Assembly: GCF_023541015.1 (NCBI RefSeq)
Contig: NZ_JALNPR010000005.1
Span: 1-64,000, forward strand
DNA from: Marivivens donghaensis
GTDB lineage: Bacteria; Pseudomonadota; Alphaproteobacteria; Rhodobacterales; Rhodobacteraceae
DNA: 64,000 nt
Direction of reading: 5' to 3'
Each line of letters begins with the position of its first letter. Position 1 is the stretch's first letter. The notes beneath the pieces are model-generated. The model worked only from the letters and a program-made list of their open reading frames with translations. It was not told where the DNA came from and searched no databases. Below are positions 25,024 to 34,611 of this stretch, in pieces. Both the position numbers and the translations under genes were made by a program.

Positions 25024-26003
25024 CAGCCGCTCGCGCCAAAGGCGTCGCGCCGGGTTTGTTCATGGCCTTATTGGTCGCGATGGCGGCGCAATTCTTGTCG
25101 GACCATTACGGCGCGCCTGTCATGTTGATGGCGATCCTTTTGGGGATACCGTTCCAGTTTCTGTCAAACGACCCTCGTATGGGCGAGGGTATCAATTTCG
25201 CGGCTAAATCTATTCTACGGATCGGGGTAGCCCTCTTGGGGCTCAGAGTAAGTGTTGAACTGCTTTGGCAAATCGGACCGACCTTTGCTGTGTTGATTGC
25301 ATTCGGTGTTGTGCTGACAATCGCCATTGGCATCTTAACAGCCAGTATCTTTGGCAAAGACTACGCGTTCGGATTTCTGGCGGGAGGATCGGTTGCCATT
25401 TGTGGCGCATCTGCAGCCCTCGCATTGGCGAGCCTTCTGCCTAAACATGAAAAAAGCGAAACCAACCTGACGTTCACTGTGGTTTCAGTGACCGTCGCAT
25501 CGACTGTTGCGATGATCGTCTATCCTATCTCGGCATCCTTGGTTGGTTTTGACGATAGATTGGCTGGAATATTCTTGGGCGGCACGATCCACGATGTTGC
25601 TCAGGTCGTCGGCGCCGGATTTTCGATGTCTGATGAAACTGGCGAAGTTGCGACACTGATCAAGCTGTTCCGCGTGACGATGTTGGCGCCTGTCGTCTTT
25701 GTCGGGGCACTCGTCTTGCGGAAAAATGCGCCCGCTGAAACTGCTCCCCCGATCGTACCGATGTTCGTACTCGTGTTTATTGCGCTGGCGGGGCTGAATT
25801 CCCTCCACGTTTTCCCTATAGCTTTGATTGAATATTCCAATCAGCTGTCACGTGCTTGTTTGATTACGGCTGTAGCTGCGGTCGGGATGAAGACATCGCT
25901 TCAGGATTTGCAGAAGGTTGGCGGTGGGGCCGTTGGTTTGGTCGCGTCACTGACAGCGTTCTTAGCAATATTCGTGATGCTGGGGGTGTTGGCGTTCGGC
26001 TGA
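25014..26003 (+). CDS. YeiH-family (PSE) membrane protein, candidate sulfite exporter
   Basis: 329-residue protein with about ten hydrophobic helices, of the putative sulfate exporter (UPF0324/YeiH) family. Family landmarks: FAAKSILRIGVALLGLRVS, LAGGSVAICGASAALALASL, IFLGGTIHDVAQVVGAG and KLFRVTMLAPVVF. It overlaps the ATPase gene by ten bases, so it belongs to the same operon. Desulfonation yields one sulfite per sulfoquinovose, which must leave or be oxidised. In the described sulfo-SMO clusters a different family provides an exporter, so this YeiH protein looks like a functional substitute. That role is inferred. Confidence 0.82.
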   Translation: MLLTAARAKGVAPGLFMALLVAMAAQFLSDHYGAPVMLMAILLGIPFQFLSNDPRMGEGINFAAKSILRIGVALLGLRVSVELLWQIGPTFAVLIAFGVVLTIAIGILTASIFGKDYAFGFLAGGSVAICGASAALALASLLPKHEKSETNLTFTVVSVTVASTVAMIVYPISASLVGFDDRLAGIFLGGTIHDVAQVVGAGFSMSDETGEVATLIKLFRVTMLAPVVFVGALVLRKNAPAETAPPIVPMFVLVFIALAGLNSLHVFPIALIEYSNQLSRACLITAVAAVGMKTSLQDLQKVGGGAVGLVASLTAFLAIFVMLGVLAFG

Positions 26004-26018
26004 CGTTTGGGGGCAAGG

Positions 26019-27587
26019 ATGACTGATCAGATGCATGACCTGTTTATCATTGGCGGCGGGATCAATGGCTGCGGGATTGCCCGTGATGCCGCGGGTCGTG
26101 GTCTGTCGGTTGTTCTGGCAGAGCAGGGGGATCTGGCATCGGCCACGTCCTCTGCATCGACCAAGCTATTCCACGGTGGTCTGCGGTATCTTGAGTATTT
26201 TGAGTTCCGTTTGGTTCGCGAGGCCCTGATTGAACGCGAGACGCTCTTGCAGGCGATGCCGCACATTTCATGGCCGATGCGGTTTGTGTTGCCGTATCAC
26301 GCCTCGATGCGGTTCGAGGGTGCGACACCGACCTCACGGTTGTTGAATGTCGTAATGCCGTGGATGAAGGGACGAAGGCCCGCGTGGCTCATTCGGTTGG
26401 GACTTTTCCTCTATGATCATCTGGGCGGACGTAAGATTTTGCCGCCCACGCAGGTGGTTGATTTAACGACCGCTGTGGAAGGGAAGCCGCTCCACTCCAA
26501 ATTCGAAACGGCTTACGAATATTCCGATTGCTGGGTCGAGGACGCGCGGCTTGTTGCGTTAAATGCACGCGATGCGGTGAACCGTGGGGCGCGCATTTTG
26601 ACCCGCACAAAGGTGATCGCGGCTGATCGACTGAAGGATCATTGGGTCATCACGTTAGAGGACGTAGAGACGGGGGAACACCGCACCGAACGGGCGCGGA
26701 TGCTGATCAATGCGGCGGGGCCGTGGGTTGGCAATGTGATCGCAAATACCCTGCGCCTCAACTCTCGCGATGGGGTGCGTTTGGTGCGCGGCAGCCATAT
26801 CGTGACCAAGCGTCTCTATGATCACGATAAATGCTATTTCTTCCAAGGGACCGATGGGCGGATCATTTTTGCCATTCCCTATGAGACGGACTTTACCCTG
26901 ATCGGGACCACGGACGCGGAACACCACGATGTTTCAGAAAAGCCGCGCTGCACGGAAGAAGAACGCGATTATCTGATCCGTTTTGCCAACGGCTATTTCA
27001 AACGCCAGCTTACAGCCGACGATGTTGTCTGGACCTACTCGGGCGTTCGGCCGCTCTACGATGATGGGTCCAGTTCTGCGACGGCCGCGACGCGGGATTA
27101 CACGCTGAAGGTCGATGATACGGGCGGGGCTCCGATCCTCAATATTTTCGGGGGTAAGATCACGACCTATAGGCGCCTAGCTGAGGCCGCTATGGCGAAG
27201 GTCAAAGGCTATGTCCCAGACCTAAAACCTGATTGGACAGCTGGCGTTCCGCTGCCGGGTGGCGATTTCCCTGTCGATGGGGTGGACCATTTGATCGTCG
27301 AGGCAAAGATACAGTTTCCGTTCCTCGATGACCGTTTGATTAGACGATTGGTGCGTGGATATGGCACCGACCTCTGGGCGATCCTTGGGCAGGCTAGATC
27401 GATTGAAGAGCTCGGTCAGCACTTCGGAGCGACGCTCTATGAGGCCGAAGTGAACTGGTTGATGGAGCACGAATTCGCGCGAGAGGCCGAGGATGTCCTT
27501 TGGCGCCGGACCAAGCTTGGCCTAAGGTTCGAGGACGCAGAGGTGGAAGCGCTCGATGCGTGGATGCGGGATAAGAGGAGGTACTGA
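26019..27587 (+). CDS. glpD: Glycerol-3-phosphate dehydrogenase, FAD-dependent
   Basis: 522-residue membrane-associated flavoenzyme that oxidises sn-glycerol 3-phosphate to dihydroxyacetone phosphate and passes electrons to quinone. The FAD-binding loop ([19 protein letters not shown]), the [20 protein letters not shown] segment and [14 protein letters not shown] are diagnostic. The ATG at 26019 is preferred to the one at 26007 because [14 protein letters not shown] is the usual N-terminus. It follows the YeiH gene by 15 bp and precedes glpK by 2 bp, which ties glycerol oxidation to the sulfoquinovose operon. Confidence 0.94.
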   Translation: MTDQMHDLFIIGGGINGCGIARDAAGRGLSVVLAEQGDLASATSSASTKLFHGGLRYLEYFEFRLVREALIERETLLQAMPHISWPMRFVLPYHASMRFEGATPTSRLLNVVMPWMKGRRPAWLIRLGLFLYDHLGGRKILPPTQVVDLTTAVEGKPLHSKFETAYEYSDCWVEDARLVALNARDAVNRGARILTRTKVIAADRLKDHWVITLEDVETGEHRTERARMLINAAGPWVGNVIANTLRLNSRDGVRLVRGSHIVTKRLYDHDKCYFFQGTDGRIIFAIPYETDFTLIGTTDAEHHDVSEKPRCTEEERDYLIRFANGYFKRQLTADDVVWTYSGVRPLYDDGSSSATAATRDYTLKVDDTGGAPILNIFGGKITTYRRLAEAAMAKVKGYVPDLKPDWTAGVPLPGGDFPVDGVDHLIVEAKIQFPFLDDRLIRRLVRGYGTDLWAILGQARSIEELGQHFGATLYEAEVNWLMEHEFAREAEDVLWRRTKLGLRFEDAEVEALDAWMRDKRRY

Positions 27588-27589
27588 GG

Positions 27590-29101
27590 ATGCCGTCAAA
27601 ACAGTATATTCTGGCGATTGACCAAGGAACGACCTCATCGCGGGCCATCCTCTTTGATGCGGATATGACCATCGCGGCGAGCGCCCAAGAAGAATTCCCA
27701 CAACACTTCCCTCAGTCGGGATGGGTCGAACATGATCCGAGCGACCTCTGGACAACGGTTGTCGACACGGCGCGTGGGGCGTTGGAACAGGCCAGTGCGT
27801 CAGCAGACCAAGTGGCTGCAATCGGCATCACCAATCAGCGCGAAACGACCTTGGTTTGGGACCGCACCACAGGCGAACCCGTCTACAATGCGATTGTTTG
27901 GCAGGATCGTCGCACGGCAGAGTTTTGCCGCGACCTGACCGCTGCGGGCCACGCAGAGATGATCACGGATCGGACGGGTCTGCTCGTTGATCCGTATTTT
28001 TCTGCGACCAAGGTGAAGTGGATTTTGGATCACGTCGATGGTGCGCGGGACAAGGCGCGGCGCGGTGATCTGCTCTTTGGCACCGTGGATAGCTACCTGA
28101 TCTGGAAGCTGACCGGCGGCGCGTCCCATGTGACTGATGCGACCAATGCGGCGCGCACGATGCTCTACGATATTCATAAAGGACGGTGGAGCCAGACGAT
28201 CTGCGATCTCTTTGATATTCCGATGGCAATGCTGCCCGAGGTCAAAGACTGCGCTGCTGAGTTTGGGACAACGCAGGCCGATCTGTTCGGCGCGCCCATC
28301 CCGATCACGGGCGTTGCGGGAGATCAGCAGGCGGCGACGGTCGGCCAAGCGTGCTTTGAACCCGGTATGATGAAATCGACCTATGGTACGGGCTGCTTTG
28401 CGCTGTTGAACACCGGCGACGTGCCCGTGCGGTCGAACAATCGCCTGCTCACAACGATTGCGTATCAATTGAATGGCAAGCCGACCTATGCCCTCGAAGG
28501 ATCGATTTTTATCGCAGGTGCGGTGGTGCAATGGTTGAGGGATGGTCTACAAATCATCGACAACGCGTCAGAAACGCAATCCCTCGCTCAGAGTGCAGAC
28601 GAAGGCCAAGACGTCATCCTCGTGCCCGCTTTCACAGGGTTGGGTGCGCCCTATTGGAACCCCGATTGCAGGGGCGCGATCTTTGGCCTGACACGCAATT
28701 CCGGTCCTGCGGAACTATCAAAGGCGGCACTCGAAAGTGTTGGGTTCCAGACGCGCGACCTCTTGGAGGCGATGAAAGCGGATTGGAGCACGGATGAGGC
28801 CACAGCCACCCTGCGGGTCGATGGCGGGATGACGGCCTCTGATTGGACGATGCAATTCCTCGCCGACATCATTGGTGCCCCCGTCGATCGGCCTGAAGTC
28901 CTTGAAACCACCGCGCTCGGGGCGGCGTGGTTGGCTGGCCAATTCGTCGGCTTCTATCCTGAACAGGTTACCTTCGCGCGCCGCTGGAAGGTCGACACAC
29001 GTTTTGAACCCGCAATGGAGGACACGGTCAGAGACCGACGTTACGCAGCATGGAAACGCGCGGTCGCCGCGACGATGACTGCTGTATCATCCAGCCAATA
29101 G
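27590..29101 (+). CDS. glpK: Glycerol kinase
   Basis: 503-residue FGGY-family kinase that phosphorylates glycerol to glycerol 3-phosphate. Signatures include the phosphate-binding [67 protein letters not shown] and [18 protein letters not shown]; the length is normal. It is the last gene of the ten-gene plus-strand unit, with only 2 bp to glpD. It would capture glycerol freed from sulfoquinovosyl-glycerol, and its product feeds GlpD. The next gene (LacI) is on the other strand. Confidence 0.96.
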   Translation: MPSKQYILAIDQGTTSSRAILFDADMTIAASAQEEFPQHFPQSGWVEHDPSDLWTTVVDTARGALEQASASADQVAAIGITNQRETTLVWDRTTGEPVYNAIVWQDRRTAEFCRDLTAAGHAEMITDRTGLLVDPYFSATKVKWILDHVDGARDKARRGDLLFGTVDSYLIWKLTGGASHVTDATNAARTMLYDIHKGRWSQTICDLFDIPMAMLPEVKDCAAEFGTTQADLFGAPIPITGVAGDQQAATVGQACFEPGMMKSTYGTGCFALLNTGDVPVRSNNRLLTTIAYQLNGKPTYALEGSIFIAGAVVQWLRDGLQIIDNASETQSLAQSADEGQDVILVPAFTGLGAPYWNPDCRGAIFGLTRNSGPAELSKAALESVGFQTRDLLEAMKADWSTDEATATLRVDGGMTASDWTMQFLADIIGAPVDRPEVLETTALGAAWLAGQFVGFYPEQVTFARRWKVDTRFEPAMEDTVRDRRYAAWKRAVAATMTAVSSSQ

Positions 29102-29259
29102 AGAACATGTCTTACGTTGCAGCGAATGACTGCAATTCGCCCAAGGTACCGTAACCTCTCAGTGGTAGGGGAGCTTTAGACCGTTCTCATAATTTTATTG
29201 GTCGTGAAATGTGTCTGAATTCGGAGTGTTGGGTTAGTCGTGCGCTGATCAGTAGCCGT

Positions 29260-30252
29260 TCAATGCGTTGCGCGGAGAACGAGTTCAGCATCGAGCCACT
29301 TGGTTTCGCCTGCGCGATCAGGTTCGGCCTCGCGCGCCATAAGGAGGTCTATCGTCCCTTTCACCAACGGCTCGATTGGATTGCGTAGGGTGGTAAGTGC
29401 CATGTTCGGCCACTCCGCCATTGAGATATCGTCGAACCCTGTCACCGCGATCTCTTCGGGCACAGAAGTGCCTTTTTCCTTAAGGTACATCAAAGCGCCC
29501 AGCGCCATTGCATCGTTAGCGCACACCAATGCATCAATGTCCGCCAGATCGGTACATGCCTGCATGGCGTTAAACCCACCCATAACGGAGTAATCGCCAT
29601 AAAGCCGTGAAACAGGTTCTAGGTGATGCGCTTTCAGTGTCTCTTCAAACCCGCCGTAGCGTTCACCCGTGGACCAAAATGCGTCTGGTCCTGAAAGATA
29701 AGCAAATTTCCGGCGACCTTGCTTAATAAGGTGTTCTGTCATCACCGCCATGGCCTCGCGATTTCGGACGCAGATGTTATCGACGTTTGGCCCATCCACG
29801 ATGCGGCCTGATGAAATCACTGGAATGCCGAGCTTTAGGCAGGATGACACGACATCCGCACCGAGGCTCCCTGACCGGAGGATCATCGCTTCGAGCGGAT
29901 AGCGAAGGACGTTCTGAATGGCGGCTTTTGCCGCATCGCCAGACCCGCCGACAACGATGGGCCATTTGCCCGCAGCGTTGAGACCGTTGATCAACGCGGT
30001 CGCGACTTCTTTGTCGTAGTGGTTTGGCATTTCGCCGACAAAGATCGCGACGAGGTTTGACCCTGCCCCCTGCAAACTGGCCGCAAGGGCATTTGGACGA
30101 TACCCCAATTCATCGGCAGCTTTTAGGATGCGGGTTTTCTTGTCAGCATCCAGATATGCGCCCTCGGTAAAGGCGCGGGACACAGCGGATCGAGACACAT
30201 CCGCGAGCTTTGCCACATCAGCCGCGGTGACCCGACGTTTTTGACCAGTCAT
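29260..30252 (-). CDS. LacI-family transcriptional regulator
   Basis: 330 residues: an N-terminal LacI helix-turn-helix (VTAADVAKLADVSRSAVSRA) and hinge helix (RPNALAASLQG), then a periplasmic-binding-protein-like sensor domain (VAIFVGEMPNHYDKEVATAL, VCANDAMALGALMYLKEKG, VTGFDDISMAEWPNMALTTL). It diverges from ugpB with a 200-bp spacer containing the palindrome TGAACACGTGTGCA, so it probably controls the ugp operon and perhaps itself. The effector would be a sugar or polyol such as glycerol 3-phosphate, but this is not shown. Confidence 0.9.
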   Translation of the reverse strand: MTGQKRRVTAADVAKLADVSRSAVSRAFTEGAYLDADKKTRILKAADELGYRPNALAASLQGAGSNLVAIFVGEMPNHYDKEVATALINGLNAAGKWPIVVGGSGDAAKAAIQNVLRYPLEAMILRSGSLGADVVSSCLKLGIPVISSGRIVDGPNVDNICVRNREAMAVMTEHLIKQGRRKFAYLSGPDAFWSTGERYGGFEETLKAHHLEPVSRLYGDYSVMGGFNAMQACTDLADIDALVCANDAMALGALMYLKEKGTSVPEEIAVTGFDDISMAEWPNMALTTLRNPIEPLVKGTIDLLMAREAEPDRAGETKWLDAELVLRATH

Positions 30253-30299
30253 GAAAAAATGCTCTCCGCGTCACTTTGGCGTTACACAGCATCGGTATA

Positions 30300-30313
30300 T
30301 GAACACGTGTGCA
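30300..30313. promoter_or_regulatory. LacI-type operator candidate, TGAACACGTGTGCA
   Basis: A near-perfect 14-bp palindrome with a central CG, the pattern bound by LacI-family repressors. It lies 48 bp before the lacI-like start and 140 bp before ugpB, in the shared intergenic region. Confidence 0.55.
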
Positions 30314-30452
30314 GATGGTGTGCAAGCGGAATCAATGCGCTGCGGCTGTCTGGCAAAACTCTGACCCGCGCTGGGTCCGAACCTGCCATCGCGTCCACAT
30401 TTGAGGGCGTTGTCTAACCCAAGGCCATGACGGCTTTGATTGGAGAATGAGA

Positions 30453-31754
30453 ATGAAACACCTGTCTTTTGTTTCGGCTGCCGCCCTCGCGCTGGTTGCC
30501 AATACTGCTTTTGCTGAAACTGAAATTACTTGGTGGCACGCAATGGGCGGCAAACTGGGTGACACCGTCAACCAGATCGCTGCTGACTTTAACGCGAGCC
30601 AAGACGAATACACCATCACGCCAGTGTTCAAAGGTTCTTACGAAGAGACCCTCACCGCTGGTATCGCGGCGTTCCGCGCGGGTGAACAGCCGAACATCAT
30701 GCAGGTGTTTGACGCTGGCGCTGCAACCGTGATCGGCGCAAAAGGCGCAACTGTTCCGGTTCAGGACCTTCTCGAAGCAAACGGCGTTGAGTTTGACATC
30801 AACGACTACATCTCTGGCGTTCGTTACTTCTACGCTGACGCAGATGGCAAAATGATCGGCATGCCGTTCAACTCGTCCTCGCCGATCATGTACTTCAACG
30901 TCGACGCTCTGGCAGCTGCTGGTGTTGAAGCGCCGAAAACTTGGGAAGAGTTTGAAACTGTAACCGCACCTGCACTGGTTGCTGCTGGGTACATCCCGCT
31001 CGCAGAATCCCACTCCCCGTGGATTTTTGTTGAGAATTTCATGTCCCGCCACAACCTGCCGTTCGCAACGAACGACAACGGTTACACTGGCGTTGACACC
31101 CAGATCCTCGTCAACTCTGACGAACTGAAAATGCATTGGACCAACGTTAAAGAATGGCTCGATGAGGGCTACTTTGGCTGGTACGGCGCTTCGTGGGACG
31201 ACAACCAAGCACCGTTTGAAGAAGGCAAAGTTGCACTGTGGATGGGCTCTTCGGGTTCGTTCGGTGGCCTGATGCAGAAAGACCTGCCGTTTGAATTTTC
31301 GGCAACCTACCTGCCGTATTGGGAATCGATCACCACGGAGCCGACCCAGACCTTTATCGGTGGCGCATCGCTCTTTGCTATGGCTGGTCAGTCTGACGAA
31401 GAAAACGCAGCAACTGCAGCGTTCTTTGACTACCTGACTTCGCCAGAAGTCCAGTACATGTGGCACCGTGAAACCGGCTATGTGCCGATCACCACTGCGG
31501 CCTACGAAATGGCAAAAGCTGACGGTCACTACGATCGCTTTCCTGCTGCCGAAGTTGGCATCCAGCAGCTTTCGCTCGCTTCTGGTGAGAACACCAAAGG
31601 CTACCGCCTGGGCTTCTACGTTCAGATCCGCGACGTGATGAACCGTGAATTCGGCCGCATCCTGACGGGTGAGACCTCGGTTGATGACGCATTCGCAACC
31701 ATTGAAACCGAAGCAAACGAGCTCCTGTCGCGCTTTGCGATGACCCAAGGTTAA
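30453..31754 (+). CDS. ugpB: sn-Glycerol-3-phosphate ABC transporter substrate-binding protein
   Basis: 433-residue periplasmic binding protein with signal peptide KHLSFVSAAALALVANTAFA. UgpB features: ITWWHAMGGKLGDTVNQIA, FKGSYEETLTAGIAAFRAGE, MPFNSSSPIMYFNVDAL, GASLFAMAGQS and WHRETGYVPIT. The ATG at 30453 follows GGAG by seven bases; the one at 30447 is too close. It starts the ugpBAEC operon, and its high use of preferred codons suggests strong expression. It would bind glycerol 3-phosphate or glycerophosphodiesters. Confidence 0.93.
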   Translation: MKHLSFVSAAALALVANTAFAETEITWWHAMGGKLGDTVNQIAADFNASQDEYTITPVFKGSYEETLTAGIAAFRAGEQPNIMQVFDAGAATVIGAKGATVPVQDLLEANGVEFDINDYISGVRYFYADADGKMIGMPFNSSSPIMYFNVDALAAAGVEAPKTWEEFETVTAPALVAAGYIPLAESHSPWIFVENFMSRHNLPFATNDNGYTGVDTQILVNSDELKMHWTNVKEWLDEGYFGWYGASWDDNQAPFEEGKVALWMGSSGSFGGLMQKDLPFEFSATYLPYWESITTEPTQTFIGGASLFAMAGQSDEENAATAAFFDYLTSPEVQYMWHRETGYVPITTAAYEMAKADGHYDRFPAAEVGIQQLSLASGENTKGYRLGFYVQIRDVMNREFGRILTGETSVDDAFATIETEANELLSRFAMTQG

Positions 31755-31773
31755 TCGCTTAGCTCAGACACCG

Positions 31774-31801
31774 CTGGCGGCTGCAGAAATGCGGCCGCCA
31801 G
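31774..31801 (+). terminator. Hairpin between ugpB and ugpA (attenuator-like)
   Basis: CTGGCGGC and GCCGCCAG form a perfect 8-bp stem followed by a T-rich run (TATTTTAG), 20 bp after the ugpB stop and just before the ugpA ribosome binding site. It probably lowers expression of the membrane components relative to the binding protein. Confidence 0.7.
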
Positions 31802-31821
31802 TCCATATTTTAGGGGGTTTC

Positions 31822-32703
31822 ATGAAACGCGCAGGATTTTCGACACGGTGGTTGCCGATCCTATTACTGCTTCCGCAGCTATCCATCATTCTCATCTTCT
31901 TTTACTGGCCAGCCGCCCACGCGGTTAAGTCGTCCTTTTATCTTCAGGACCCGTTTGGCTTTGGCGAAACCTTCGTCGGGATGAAGAACTATACCTCGCT
32001 GTTGAAATCTTCCGCCTATCTGCGATCTGCGCAATTCACTGTCATCTTTACCCTACTCGTGACGATCCTTTCCCTGTCTCTCGCCCTTCTCTTGGCGGTG
32101 AAGGCCGACAAAGTGATCAAAGGGGCCAAAGCCTACCGCACCCTTTTGATGTGGGTCTACGCTGTCGCTCCACCCGTCGCGGGCGTCATTGGCCTTGTTC
32201 TGTTTGACCAAACATGGGGACCGCTCAAGGACTTCTTTGGCCTCTTCGGCTGGGATTTCCGACTGGGCGTGAATTACTTCGATACCGCCTTTGCGATGGT
32301 TGTTGTCTCTGTCTGGAAACAGCTACCCGTGAATTTCATCTTCTTCCTGTCGGGCCTGCAGTCCATTCCCAAATCCGTCCGCGAGGCAGCGCTGATCGAC
32401 AACCGTTCAGCATCGGGACGGTTCTGGGACGTGACCTTCCCTCTTCTCGCTCCGACCGCGTTTTTCCTGCTGATCATCAACATCACTTACGCGCTCTTTG
32501 ACACTTTCGGCATCATCGACACGGTGGTCAAAGGGGAGCCCAGCAACAACCCCATGACGCTCGTCTACCGCGTTTATGTGGACGGTTTCCGTGGCAATGA
32601 CCTTGGCGGATCGTCGGCGCAATCGGTCGTTCTGATGGTGCTCGTGCTTGCGCTGACCGTTTTCCAGTTCCGCATGGTGGAACGCCGCATCCATTACACC
32701 TGA
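31822..32703 (+). CDS. ugpA: sn-Glycerol-3-phosphate ABC transporter permease
   Basis: 293-residue MalF-class permease. The ATG at 31822 has AGGGGG upstream; the frame open to 31789 includes the hairpin. Six hydrophobic segments start with WLPILLLLPQLSIILIFFYW. The SSFYLQDPFGFGETFVGMKN segment and the EAA loop (IPKSVREAALIDNRSASGRF) are as expected for UgpA. It forms the membrane channel with UgpE, encoded 8 bp downstream. Confidence 0.92.
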   Translation: MKRAGFSTRWLPILLLLPQLSIILIFFYWPAAHAVKSSFYLQDPFGFGETFVGMKNYTSLLKSSAYLRSAQFTVIFTLLVTILSLSLALLLAVKADKVIKGAKAYRTLLMWVYAVAPPVAGVIGLVLFDQTWGPLKDFFGLFGWDFRLGVNYFDTAFAMVVVSVWKQLPVNFIFFLSGLQSIPKSVREAALIDNRSASGRFWDVTFPLLAPTAFFLLIINITYALFDTFGIIDTVVKGEPSNNPMTLVYRVYVDGFRGNDLGGSSAQSVVLMVLVLALTVFQFRMVERRIHYT

Positions 32704-32711
32704 GGATCACG

Positions 32712-33563
32712 ATGAAACGTATTAAGTTTGAAACCATTGTGGACCATTCGATCCTGATCCTCGGATCGCTGATTATGATCCTTCCCGTGGTGATGTTGCT
32801 GCAAATGGCCTCCACCACGGACCTAGAGACCATGCGTAATGGTCCTGGTTTGGTGTTCGGGGATCAAATCCCGATCAACTTTGAAAAAGCCATGTTCGAA
32901 GCCTCTGGATTCAGCGGCGAAAATACAGGCCTGAGTATGCTCTATAACTCGCTGATCCTGGGGTTTGGCTTTGCCATTGGTAAGATCGTCATCGGTATGA
33001 TGGCCGCCTACGCCATCGTCTATTTCCGTCTGAAGTTCGCGACAATGGCGTTCTGGATTATCTTCACGACGCTGTTGTTGCCGCTCGAGGTGCGCATCCT
33101 GCCGTCCTATGAAATCGTCCAGAAACTCGGCATGCTGAACACCTATCAGGGCCTGATTATCCCCCTGATCGCCTCGGCCACCGCCACGTTCTTTTTCCGA
33201 CAGTTTTTCCGTTCGGTCCCTGAAGAGCTGATCGAAGCCGCCCGCATTGATGGCGCAGGCCCGATCAAGTTCTTCATCGACATTCTGGTGCCGCTCTCAC
33301 GTACCATGATCGCCGCGATGTTCATCATCATGTTCGTCTACGGGTGGAACCAATACCTCTGGCCCACCATGATCACGACAGATGAGGGGATGTTCACCCT
33401 CGTTCGCGGTATCAAACAGATCACCCAAACCCTCGAAGGCACGAACCTGCCCGAATACGGCAAGTCGAACATCCTTCAGATCATTGCGATCCTTCCGCCC
33501 GTCCTCATCGTCATTTTCTTCCAGAGCTGGTTCGTAAAGGGCCTGACGGAATCCGATAAGTAA
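32712..33563 (+). CDS. ugpE: sn-Glycerol-3-phosphate ABC transporter permease
   Basis: 283-residue MalG-class permease, the usual UgpE length, in contrast to the enlarged MalG-type subunit of the upstream sulfoquinovose transporter. It has six hydrophobic segments ([20 protein letters not shown] first) and the EAA loop ([20 protein letters not shown]). The conserved [16 protein letters not shown] stretch of UgpE is present. It lies between ugpA and ugpC with spacings of 8 and 10 bp. Confidence 0.93.
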   Translation: MKRIKFETIVDHSILILGSLIMILPVVMLLQMASTTDLETMRNGPGLVFGDQIPINFEKAMFEASGFSGENTGLSMLYNSLILGFGFAIGKIVIGMMAAYAIVYFRLKFATMAFWIIFTTLLLPLEVRILPSYEIVQKLGMLNTYQGLIIPLIASATATFFFRQFFRSVPEELIEAARIDGAGPIKFFIDILVPLSRTMIAAMFIIMFVYGWNQYLWPTMITTDEGMFTLVRGIKQITQTLEGTNLPEYGKSNILQIIAILPPVLIVIFFQSWFVKGLTESDK

Positions 33564-33573
33564 GGAATTTACC

Positions 33574-34611
33574 ATGGCTCAGGTTACTCTGAACGCTCTC
33601 CGCAAGGTTTACCCCAACGGTTTCGAAGCCGTGAAGCCTGCGAGTTTCACCATTGAAGAAGGCGAGTTCGTCGTGCTCGTCGGACCGTCTGGATGTGGCA
33701 AGTCTACGATGCTGCGCATGATCGCAGGGCTTGAGGAAATCACTGAAGGCGACCTCCATATCGGCGACCGTGTTGTAAATACCGTCGACCCCGCCGACCG
33801 TGACATCGCGATGGTTTTCCAGAACTACGCTCTCTACCCGCATATGACCGTTCGTAAAAACATCGGATACGGGCTGAAAAACCGTAAAATCGCTAAAGAT
33901 GTGATCAACCAAAAGGTCGAAGAGGCCGCGAACCTTCTGAACCTCAACGACTACCTTGATCGCAAACCCTCGCAATTGTCGGGCGGCCAGCGTCAGCGCG
34001 TTGCGATGGGCCGTGCGATTGTCCGCGATCCATCACTTTTCTTGTTCGACGAGCCTCTCTCGAATCTTGATGCAAAACTGCGCAATCAGATGCGGATCGA
34101 GATTAAGGCCCTTCAACGCCGACTTGGCGTGACCTCCGTCTACGTGACCCATGATCAGGTCGAAGCTATGACCATGGCCGACCGTATCATCGTGATGAAT
34201 GGCGGAGAGATTGAACAGATCGGCACCCCGTCCGAGGTGTATCATTCGCCCGCATCGACATTTGTTGCGTCCTTTATGGGCGCGCCACCGATGAACCTTT
34301 TGGATGTCTCGCGCGAGAACGGCGCGGTGATGGTCGGTGGGCAACAGGTTGCCGAATTCACTGGCAGCGGTTCTGTGACGTTGGGCGTCCGTCCCGAGGA
34401 TATTCTGCCTGATGCGAACGGTTCCTTCGAAATCAATGTCACCCTTATCGAGGAACTCGGTGCGCACCGAATTCTGCACGCGGTCTGGGCAGGACAGCCG
34501 ATCATGATCAGCGTTACCAAAGACGTCGCCGCTGAAACGGGTCCGCTGCGCGTCGCTATCAAGCCTGATGCGCTTAAGTATTTTGACCCTCAGACAGGTC
34601 GCCGCCTATGA
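33574..34611 (+). CDS. ugpC: sn-Glycerol-3-phosphate ABC transporter ATP-binding protein
   Basis: 345-residue ATPase. Walker [11 protein letters not shown]-loop [13 protein letters not shown], signature [14 protein letters not shown], Walker [16 protein letters not shown], switch histidine [11 protein letters not shown]. The C-terminal TOBE region includes [13 protein letters not shown], the phrase typical of UgpC, and [10 protein letters not shown]. It is very similar in layout to the ATPase at 23959. Its stop overlaps the start of the phosphodiesterase-like gene (ATGA), so that gene is part of the operon. Confidence 0.93.
   Translation: MAQVTLNALRKVYPNGFEAVKPASFTIEEGEFVVLVGPSGCGKSTMLRMIAGLEEITEGDLHIGDRVVNTVDPADRDIAMVFQNYALYPHMTVRKNIGYGLKNRKIAKDVINQKVEEAANLLNLNDYLDRKPSQLSGGQRQRVAMGRAIVRDPSLFLFDEPLSNLDAKLRNQMRIEIKALQRRLGVTSVYVTHDQVEAMTMADRIIVMNGGEIEQIGTPSEVYHSPASTFVASFMGAPPMNLLDVSRENGAVMVGGQQVAEFTGSGSVTLGVRPEDILPDANGSFEINVTLIEELGAHRILHAVWAGQPIMISVTKDVAAETGPLRVAIKPDALKYFDPQTGRRL

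Noticed and set aside
30414-31748. A 444-residue open frame on the minus strand across ugpB
   Set aside because: Shadow of a codon-biased, clearly recognised gene; no motif or start signal.
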